Source: Alentia gelatinosa (Eukaryota; Annelida; Polychaeta; Phyllodocida; Polynoidae). Taken from it: a stretch of DNA of 64,000 nt. The stretch's first letter is position 1; each line of letters begins with the position of its first letter. The stretch covers positions 46,792,723-46,856,722 of the forward strand of contig OX465584.1 in assembly GCA_950022655.1 (NCBI GenBank). Direction: 5' to 3'. Below are positions 55,560 to 64,000 of the stretch, one piece after another. The notes beneath the pieces were generated by a model. That model was not told the origin of the DNA. It did not search any database and was given only the letters and a program-made list of their open reading frames with translations. A program made the position numbers and the translations under genes.

Positions 55560-56195
55560 GCCAATAGCTGGAAAGGGCGTTTTGAGCACCGATATCTGCT
55601 TTTTCTGTGGGATCATTTTGGCTCCTTATAATAGTCAGCTTTTTTTTTCTCCATTTTATTCAGGAAAAAAGTTAGGATCCAGCATTCGCCAATTTGGGCG
55701 TTCTTCCACGCATAAACCTCAAGCAGTTACATAACGTAGATGGAAAAAAGGGTAGTTTACTCCAGTCTATTCACGTCGTAGTGCGGTGTGAAAGCAGGTC
55801 AATGACTCTGCTTCATGTATTGTCTGATCTAGTTCTCTCCATGATGTTATAAAGTTCGCTTCATGCACTCGGCAATACTTTATGAGTATGCTTACTAATA
55901 AACAAGACAAAGACATATCACAAACAAACAGGACATAAGACATATCACAAACCAATAACAAGTAAGGCACATAGAACATTATAGGGTACAATTGAATCCA
56001 TTGGCAACCATATAATAGCTGCACATCAATTTTCATTAAATACCACCTACACAAAAATATCTATAACAGTATCTTACTTAACTAATGACATATCATAAAT
56101 CCTAATAAGAAATACCAGGACACTTCTCATGACTCTGTACACTTGCTGGTCATCTGACACACCCGTCACACATTTACTTGAATTGTTCTAAGTTT
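55560..56195. other. No gene called
   Basis: The stretch 55900-55950 has a short tandem duplication (ACATATCACAAACAAACAGG / ACATATCACAAACCAATAA). Otherwise nothing is seen; 56100-56200 may be the 3' end of the LINE to its right. Confidence 0.4.
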
Positions 56196-56199
56196 AGAT

Positions 56200-57439
56200 C
56201 CCTTCGTAAAAGGAATTTTTCTATATCAATCTTGAGTTGTTCACAGTGTTATCTGGCGAAGTTTGCCGCCAGTACGTTATCATCAACAAGTTAACACACC
56301 TTCTATAAAACAATAGTCTGATTCTACATTTCCCGTACAAGCTGTCAATGTCTATTTTCCTTGCTCTATTACATCTTACTGCTGTTCTAAGGCAGTTATT
56401 CATTGTCACTTGTAGTCTATCTCTTTCCATTTTCCTTGTTAAATACAGTATGAAGTCAACATATTCTAGCTTGGGAATAATCATTTGTTTTACTATTGCA
56501 CAGGAAGCTCGTTGATTCAACATGTTTCTTAGCTTTCTAATCTCTGTCGCACATCTTTGGTTATTATGCCTACATGATATTTAGTCAAAGTCAAAGTCAA
56601 ATAGGAGTCTATGTTCACACCTAGCTAGATATCATCAGCATCGTTATTTCAGAAAAAGATATGCAGCCAAACAAACTATTAACAAACAGGATGAATAACA
56701 CAGGACCCAAAACGGAGCCCTATGGTACCAGGTATGTTACTTCTAGATAACTAGTCAGTCCATGATTACCTTTTATTCGCTGATATTTATTACCAAAATA
56801 CGATTTCACTAGTTGGAGTGCCTTCTCCGACAGCCCAAGGTATATCCTTTAACTCCATAAGCAATAATGAATGATCTAAGGAATCAAGGGCTTTCTTCAC
56901 GTCTATGAAAGCACAGACTGTGTAGAAACCAGAATTCAGATTATCCATTAATGTAGTGATCACCCTAAAAATAGCTTGAGTAGTGGACCGCCCAGGCATA
57001 AACCCAAACTGTTTGTTGTTTACAATATCAATATCTATAAAGAATGTCATTAGTTGCTGATGAGTCAGTTTTTCCATACGTTTCGAGAAAGTAGAAAAAA
57101 CACAAACAGGTCTCCAGTTTTTGAATTGCGACAAATCACCACTCTGGAAAGTTCAAACTATCTGGAAATCTACAAGTGCCAATCATAATACTAAACATAT
57201 TCTGTATCAACTCTGGACAGTCAAAAAGAATTCTTTTCAATAATGCAAGCTTCAAATATGGTATCGCAGTTGTGTTGTTCTTTAGATTCTTCACACCTTT
57301 CCTTTCGTCAACAATAGTAACATCATTCAGAGATAATTCTTGCCTTTCAGTACCATCATCCTTCCTATCCGGTTCTACAACTCTATCCAGTGTGGGTACA
57401 TTTTTTCTGATGATCGTTGAGGAAAGCTCCGCCACCTAA
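56200..57439 (-). pseudogene. Decayed LINE reverse transcriptase
   Basis: The pre-RT part (57435-57136) has NTTAIPYLKLALLKRILFDC. RT boxes follow: FKNWRPVCVFSTFSKRMEKL, FGFMPGRSTTQAIFRV and VCAFIDVKKALDSLDHSLLL with the catalytic Asp (57134-56790). At about 56740-56640 a damaged GxVLGPVLFILFVN-like box and a DADDI-like catalytic box are broken by stops. The C-terminal part is at 56523-56221 (KQMIIPKLEYVDFILYLTRK). It resembles the Jockey/CR1-like group but differs from the LINE at 6985. It is inactive. Confidence 0.8.
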
Positions 57440-57444
57440 AACAC

Positions 57445-60185
57445 CTTAGCAAATCATTGTCTTAACCCCCCCCCCCCCCCTGCCTCTCGGATCATGGCGG
57501 AAGCAGCCAACCCAAGTGGGGGCCAGCATTTGGAAAAAGTGGAATGAAGCTCTTTTTTCTTTGTTTTAAAGAATTTCTTTATTAACCAAGTATGTATTAC
57601 ATTGCTTCATAGTATGATAGATTCAAGTGGTTAATAAAGGGGCTTGGGTGTCAGCCATATACATTTGGCTCTTATACTGATACATTTTTAAAGATAAATT
57701 CACATGAAGATAACGAGGGCATGCAAGGTGAATATGGCTGCAGGAGGTGAAGGAGAAATGTTAGTTTGAGTGATCCAGCCTTATAAGTGAGTACAAGTAA
57801 AACTGACTGAAGTGACTGGAGACAATTATACGTATGATTACTTACACGTTTTGATTATACTGGAGTTGTGTGTGATATATCTGAGTGATATCATATTGCA
57901 AAGGAAGCTTCCATTTCAAGGTTTGTGTGATTTCAGAATTGGTGTATTGTTAACATATCGATTGCCAGACTGTCATTATTCAATCAAGAATACACTCTCC
58001 AAGCCAATCTTTCATGACGCTTCCGCTTACTAATCTCTGCCTCAAACCAGTAATGTCACATAGAGAAAATACATTTCGGATTAAAAAAGAGGGTAACTAT
58101 TAAAGGTTATGAAACTCAAACAACTCATATATTATGTGTTGGGAACTTCTGAAATTATCAAATGAGCTTCATAGTCAGTCCAGCTGATTCTTTCGAGCTT
58201 GAAATCACTTTATAATGTGAATCCACATTTGCTTAGATCCTCCCTTCGAGTGAGCACATGTGACATGTTGACAAAGAGAATCCTGCAACACAAGAGGTGT
58301 TTTTCAATGAAGAAATTAATCACTATGATTATGTATGATTTGATATAACAAATAACAGAAACAAGTGAAAATTACTTACTATATGATTATGTGCATCTCT
58401 ATATAAAAGTAGAAGTCAAGACACTATTCATAGAGCTATGAATTCAGGATGATTGCAAAACTGGCGTATGGGGCAGATTTTGTCACAAACAGTCAGCTCG
58501 GGGCAGACAGAGTGTCAAAAGGACACAGACTTTCTGCTAGTAGTAAGGATTGACAGCTTGGACGAGACCATCATAAACAAAATAAATGTTGATGATGAAC
58601 AAATGCTTTTATCCTCCTAAAGTGTCTATCTGAACTTTATATTTTTGTATAGGTTCTTTTTTCGGTGAAATAGCTTCGCATGATGGGACGTGAGGTACTC
58701 TTCTGTATATATGCAATTGTGTAATATACAACGACTCTAACAACGTCCCATATACATCTCAAATATCAAATTAACAAAGAGAATTCTGCAATATAAAGGA
58801 CTGAGAATCTTATAGTAGAGAGTCATACAAGTATTAATATACAGGACTGCACAACCAAATGTCACACCTTGGAAAAAAGTAATTCAATTGTGATATTTCC
58901 TCGTATATAGTGAACATTTATCCGATGTCAGTTTCAGATCTCCTATGTATACATATATATCATTTATTCTATGTAGGACTTTATTTATTCTAGAAGTTCT
59001 ATTTTATATTGAATTAATATCTATAAACATCTGTAAGCTATTGCTAGGCCTTTCACCAATACAATGATAAATATAATCAATGCATTTTGAATATGATAGT
59101 ACCATTCGTTTCACTTTTCCTCAATAAGTACTTGAGTTTGATACGCATCTGATCTTTTATAACGTATGCCATTGCGATCTAACTACATGTAAGAGGTATT
59201 TCTCCAGCAATAGATCTCAGTCGATCTTGCTCTGTAAGATACCACAGTAGCTGTGCATGTTGGAACTATCTTGCCTCATTATGAATACTGCACGAGAAAA
59301 GATTGTCAGTAGTATTTTAGATTAACTGATACTCTAGTGTGCCTCGGATTAAAGGACAAGACAACACAGGTTTTGAGGCTTTGGAAGCTAGGTCGTGTTC
59401 ACCATGTGAACTATAGGCGTTAGAAATGTGAACAACCGAGGATTTTTAATTTTTTTCTATTCAGATAAATAGAGAATGGACAATTTACAATCCTCTTGGT
59501 TGGCGTTCTTCCATGTTAAGTCCAGACAAAAAAGTAACCTGGCGCGATTAAATCCTTTGCATTGTCAATAGAATTGAGCTTCAGAGCTGTAGTCAGCATG
59601 TGGTCGGTGATGGAACCATGCGGATTTGATATTGATACGGAGAGCTTATGATTCCAACAGCTCATTATCAATAATTGAATAATCTTTTTCTCGAGCTAGA
59701 GGACCCAGTATAGAATTGTAATTGATGCAGTCATACGATAAAGGGGTTCCATCGTCCACTATTTTGAATTCCCTACAAATGCCGGTAAGTATAAAGACAT
59801 CTTTATGTACCTGTTTTTTGATTGCATGAGATGCGAAGAGGCACGGCTTCAAACACACTGGTTCCCCACCAAGTATACATGTACTCACAGGCACAACAAC
59901 CTGCTAAACATAAGTCGAAGACTTGCAGGTGAATACGCTAATAAATCTCAACTGCGCGATAATATGTGAACCAGATACTGAGGGATAGCAGAGGACACTA
60001 AATTGCTCTGCGTGTGTGTGTGTGACAGCGGTCACGACCAGTCAGGTCGGCAGTAGGGCCAGTCAGGGGTTATGATAAGCCAGGTGGGAGGGGGTCTACA
60101 GCATGTATGCATGGATCACAACAAGTAAGAGGTCGGCCAGGGTGGGATATCTATTTCAATCAATATGAGGATTGGTGGCACATAA
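57445..60185. other. Long AT-rich stretch, no gene called
   Basis: Contains a C run at 57465-57480 and no recognisable coding sequence. A plus-strand frame at 57812-58033 and a minus frame at 59894-59646 have no similarity that I recognise. The motif ACAAAGAGAATyCTGCAA occurs at 58272 and 58775. Confidence 0.4.
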
Positions 60186-60395
60186 CCAGGGTGAGAAACA
60201 GACATAAACAGAAACACAGACACAGATAGGAAGATAGAGAGACATACAGATACAGTCTGCACACATAGAATCACACAGGTCGACATTGTGTGTGACAGAC
60301 ACACATGTGCTCACAGAGTAACAGCTCCAATCACACACAGAGTGAGAGGCAGGCATGGCTCTACAGACACTGGTAAAGCACACACAGAGTTTATA
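60186..60395 (+). repeat. ACA/CACAGA-rich low-complexity tract
   Basis: Irregular ACAGACA, CACACAG and AGAGACATACAGATACAG runs on the plus strand. Minus frames through it are artefacts of composition (repeated V/S/C residues). Confidence 0.7.
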
Positions 60396-60622
60396 CAGTT
60401 AAATGGCCCAATCCAAATCTATAACTATAAGGTATAACTTATATGTACTATAACTTATTTTACTCACTCTAACAATATGCCAGGTAATGTAATTGTGTGT
60501 CCCAGTCTTTACCTATCAAATACAGCCGAGTCCATGTGTTCACAATGAGAGTCAGAGAGTCAGTGGAGCATACACAGTGCTCACAGAGGTTTTATAGGTG
60601 GTCTAGGTCAGACACTACGGAT

Positions 60623-60951
60623 CAGGGGCCTGTTTCACTAGTTTCGTGACATGTCTGTGACACCATACAGACAGATTGGCTTGTCTGGTTTTGTGACAAC
60701 ACAAGTAGCTGCCCTTAGGAAAAGACAGACCCCAAACATAGGAATTAGACAAATCTACACATCATGGACATGTTTCACTAGTTTTGTGACAAAAGTGAAG
60801 ACAGACATGAAAAGCGGCACCAACAGTGCAAGCAAGAACGCACAAAATGAAGTTTAATGTATAGTTCTTATGAAACCGGACACACCATCTAGACACCATC
60901 TAGACATGTCACACCATCTAGACATGTCACGAAACTAGTGAAACAGGTCCC
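60623..60951 (+). mobile_element. B element, copy 4
   Basis: CAGGGGCCTGTTTCACTAGT on the left; ACGAAACTAGTGAAACAGGT and CCCAG on the right. The block CACCATCTAGACATGTCA is duplicated at the right end (about 60887-60930), making this copy slightly longer than that at 26449. Confidence 0.75.
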
Positions 60952-61181
60952 AGGTCTCCATGACCGGACCCTACACCTCAGCCCAGATATGCACCTGTCA
61001 GCCCTGTTCCGCGCATGCCAAACGGCCGTGTGGGAGAGACTTATATTTTAGAATTTATTAACAGAGCTTAATTGCTTTATATAAGCTTTAAGTAGGCCTG
61101 AAGTCATTGGTATGCACGCATTGAAGCTTTCTCACTCACGAAGCATTTATGTTCCAATAAGCCTCTCTTATTTTGCCACAG

Positions 61182-61394
61182 ACGTTCTAATGTCATTAGT
61201 TTGGACCTTTCTTCTTCAGAAGGAAACGTTTCAGTTTAATGAAATGTATCCTACCTTTCTTGGACTTACGTCAGTGATGTTGGTGCCTGTGGCCATGGTG
61301 ATAGTGATCCAAGGACGATGAAAATGAGGAAGATGATGATCTTGAACAAATTTTAGATGATCGAGAGGCCATCTACAATCTGCCAATTAACTAG
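61182..61394 (+). pseudogene. Candidate terminal exon of a membrane protein, frameshifted
   Basis: Acceptor GCCTCTCTTATTTTGCCACAG ends at 61181. The frame reads VLMSLVWTFLLQKETFQFNE and then MYPTFLGLTSVMLVPVAMVI, a probable transmembrane helix, and runs into TGA at 61319-61321. From 61314 a different frame encodes an acidic tail (DDENEEDDDLEQILDDREAI) ending at TAG 61392-61394. A hydrophobic helix followed by an acidic cytoplasmic tail is typical for multipass membrane proteins, so one extra base near 61313-61314 is the simplest reading. This would be a sequencing error or a disabled gene. I do not recognise the family. AATAAA occurs at about 62095. Confidence 0.45.
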
Positions 61395-61399
61395 TCAAA

Positions 61400-62690
61400 T
61401 ACCAAACCTGGTCTTCTAATACTCCTTTGTTCTAGGAAACTAACATTATTGCAGTTAAGTGACACTTCCACAATTGTATTGGTAATGCGTGGGCCAACTA
61501 ATTTAACAGAGGTTATAATGTAATGATAAAGACAAATATGTCCCACTAAAGTATTCATGACAACTGCCACTATGATCATATCTAGCAGAATTTAATGAAA
61601 GGTCAGTGAAAACTTGTCAACGTCTTTTATTTCATTTTTCCTATGTACAAAACAGTTTGGTGTCTGCAAACAATTTCCTATTCAATTACTGACAATTAGG
61701 TTCGAGGTTCAACAGTTAATGTGACCTCACAGAGGTGGTATTTTCTATTTTCGGTAACAAATAATCCTATTCAAAGTAAAAGGTCTTGATGAGAAAGCAC
61801 TTGAATAGAGAATCATGCATATACTTTGTTATGCCGAAATATTGTGCAAAAATATAGGCATACATTGCTTTCAAGAGGAGATCCAATGGTTCTAAAAAGA
61901 GACCTAAGGCACATATTGACTGAGTGTTTCTAGATACTATTATCACAGCAAGGTTCCTCTCTGAATGCTGATATTCGATCATGCCTTATTATTAAACCTA
62001 GAATGACCGCCCATTTACATCAGACGAAAAAAACCCGCAATATCTTATCAGGATGATAAAATTGTACCAGTGGTCATTGACCTAAGAAGTAGTTAAATAA
62101 AGCATTTAGACCTGATGATTTTTGTTTACGGACAGAATTTACTAAAGTAAAACCCATTCTGTATATGGCCATGGTTAATACCAGAAAATCTAATTTCCAC
62201 ATCCATCTTTAATTTCAGAAACCAATAATTTGAACTGAAATAAAAATAATTCGGGTTCATCTTGTATGTGATTATGTACGATAGCATACTAATTTCCTGG
62301 TATAATTGAAATAATTATATATCGTATGGATATCTTGAAAATTGTCCTATGTTTTCTGCAAGTAGTGCTTGACTAGGATTACTTCACCTGAGTATAGTTG
62401 TATCTGAATAACAAACATAAAGTGTCTTTGGATATTATCTTGAAATGTTCAGGTCTATACATCCCTATTGTGGCCAAGTTATATTGGTTTTATGAGAAGA
62501 AAGTAATCCTCAAAATTATCCTTAATTACTAATAAACAAAATAACCTTGGATCATTCCTCTGATTCCATGACGTTTACAGTTCGGTTGCATTGCCTTAAA
62601 TGACATATTCACCTCAAGTATCTGTCCCTCCAATTCCTAACCTGCCCACATGGTGGTAGGGTGCTCTAACAATGACTTTCGAGTTGTTAG
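61400..62690. other. AT-rich, possible 3' UTR and intergenic
   Basis: No open frames of interest. The first AATAAA after the candidate exon at 61182 is near 62095. No repeat is recognised. Confidence 0.4.
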
Positions 62691-62823
62691 TGTCATGAGC
62701 ATCATCATAGGCTTGTGTTGCAGACCGGAAAGAGACTGGTTATCCCCTATTGGCTGTTGGTTCAGCAGCCAATCAAAGCACAAAGCTCACAAGCCGAGCT
62801 TGCAGCATCGACCCCCCAGAGTT

Positions 62824-62875
<52 letters not shown>

Positions 62876-62960
62876 CCCTCCTACTTGTCAATAAAATCAG
62901 CCTAGTCTTGACTCATAGTTGTACCTTGTACTTCTGTGTCCAAGTTCTGACTCTTAAGGT
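62690..62960 (+). mobile_element. Possible solo LTR
   Basis: The signals follow the order of a long terminal repeat: CCAATCAAAG (CCAAT box, 62769), a long TATA tract (62826-62873), then AATAAA (62890-62895) and a T/G-rich stretch (TTGTACCTTGTACTTCTGTG). No TG...CA borders with duplication, primer-binding site or partner LTR is identified, so it could equally be a promoter-like host sequence. Confidence 0.3.
62826..62873. repeat. (TA)24 microsatellite
   Basis: Uninterrupted TA dinucleotide run. Its length probably varies between individuals. Confidence 0.95.
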
Positions 62961-63291
62961 CTACACCTGGATGGTCTGGGCCTCCAGAATTTACAATCTG
63001 AAGAACTTGGAGAAGACATAATTGAAACGAAATAATAAAATTAGGCTGGTCAGCCACGATGGAAGATTAATGTGGCGTGAACTTATGGATGACCTATCAT
63101 ATAATCTATCTGGTGTGTGTATTTCATTGTGTACCAGGCAGAAGATCTTACCAGTCAGAAGATCTTACGTACCATCACAAAACTACATCACCAGAGCAAA
63201 CAAATGCAGATGGAATGCATACAAACAAGCGAGTTAATTGGTAATAGATCAATGATATAAGGCTATATGATCATGAACACCAAAATATAAG

Positions 63292-63306
63292 ACCCCCCCC
63301 CCCCCC
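63292..63306 (+). repeat. Poly-C run
   Basis: Fifteen or so C residues, prone to length errors in sequencing. Similar runs are at 12729-12737, 53707-53717 and 57465-57480. Confidence 0.9.
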
Positions 63307-63766
63307 ACCACAGTCTCACTCTTCCCTATGCTTGCTTCTACAAACACAGTAAAATAAAATTGTCCAATACTATATTTTAGGTTTGAATTGTTGGAAAGTT
63401 AAAGTTGGTGCACTTGCAGTAATGTGTGATCGACTTAAGAGAGTATATCATAAAAGAAAAAGAAAGGTTTTATGGCCGTGATGGGGCTGATCAATACGGT
63501 GTAAGACTCTCGGCTGACTAAAATGTCTCTGTGAAGTTACTGAACTGAAGATTACAATTATAATCCACCGTAAACAATATCCACATCGAAAATATATAAG
63601 GACCACCACCCATTAAAAACTGTCAAATACCATGACTGTTGTATCCAGGTTCCAAATCCGTTGATGCTGCCTCAAAAAAATTGATTATGGGAAAATGGTC
63701 CCTCTGTGTTTTTTAAACCCTATTGATATGCCATTTAATATGACAATTCCTTGGTTTTGTTGACAG

Positions 63767-63866
63767 ACTGCCCCGTAAGCGACTCAAGGTTGACTTTGTA
63801 ATACACTCACCAACACTTTTGTATTACTTCGCATCAGCCTATTGTGCTTTACGGCCGCATGTCTAA
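63767..63866 (+). CDS. Weak candidate exon, basic motif
   Basis: An acceptor-like sequence (CCTTGGTTTTGTTGACAG) ends at 63766. After a one-base split codon the frame reads LPRKRLKVDFVIHSPTLLYY and stops at TAA 63864-63866. PRKRLKV resembles a nuclear localisation motif. No other exon or poly(A) signal supports it. Confidence 0.25.
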
Positions 63867-64000
63867 AAACAATGAATTACTGTTTATTACCATCATAAAA
63901 CTAAGCCACAATATTGTACAGAACTTTCAGTGGTTACTGAGTCTGTAGGGATGACTGTTCGAGGTCTTTTGTTAAAAAAGTCCTAACCAAGGAGGTATTC

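Noticed and set aside
1..64000. Functional tRNA or rRNA genes and CRISPR arrays
   Set aside because: The only tRNA-like head is in the SINE at 29978-30356, with a degenerate box B. No rRNA-like blocks were seen. Repeats here are dispersed transposons or minisatellites, not regularly spaced arrays, and the DNA is eukaryotic.

Overview
The window reads as animal nuclear DNA, not bacterial, viral or organellar. It is AT-rich with short GC-rich islands. It has no long host reading frames and contains a few isolated exon-like blocks with splice signals. Most of what can be recognised is transposon sequence. The mix of a tyrosine-recombinase (DIRS/Ngaro-type) retrotransposon, several decayed LINEs, a SINE ending in a (CCAA)n tail, a 'CAGTAGAACCCC' mariner-like MITE and many other MITEs fits a marine invertebrate. 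A mollusc or other lophotrochozoan is my best guess, at low confidence. A 200-base N run (9352-9551) shows it is an assembled scaffold.

Layout. 1-6.2 kb: a cluster of TTA-flanked MITEs, one nested in another, plus one candidate internal exon (1697-1827). 6.6-9 kb: a hairpin element, a decayed LINE on the minus strand, and a hairpin element inserted into an older repeat. 9-16.3 kb: gap edge, repeat families Y, A and C, then a CpG-rich tract with a 150-bp inverted repeat. 16.9-23.3 kb: a minisatellite, TTA-flanked D elements, a tandem duplication and other MITEs. 24.8-30.6 kb: a hairpin-plus-tail element, the best host exon (25749-26018, a terminal exon with poly(A) signal), a decayed copy of a mobile-element-associated protein (28830-29850, minus), and a Y element split by a SINE. 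32-37.3 kb: D and A elements, a candidate terminal exon with a His/Pro/Ser/Arg repeat, and more inverted repeats. 38-40.7 kb: a tract unusually dense in TTGCA/TGCAA. 41.8-46.0 kb: the YR retrotransposon (gag, zinc-binding ORF, RT/RNase H, tyrosine recombinase, all minus), with three inactivating lesions. 46-64 kb: D, B, Z and K elements, two more LINE fragments, and a frameshifted candidate membrane-protein terminal exon (61182-61394). A possible solo LTR with a (TA)n tract lies near 62.7 kb.

How it fits together. Two patterns dominate. First, two MITE families with different interiors (A and D) are flanked by the same 3-bp TTA duplication, which suggests one PIF/Harbinger-like transposase mobilised them. 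Second, several families with unrelated sequence (I, Y, Z, K, and single cases at 15.5 and 37.2 kb) share one architecture: a nested hairpin of about 120-160 bp with a short GC-rich tip, often next to a single-copy tail. Nested insertions give a relative age order. Older: the LINEs and the X repeat. Younger: the Z hairpin inside a LINE, an A MITE inside X, an A MITE inside another A, and a SINE inside Y.
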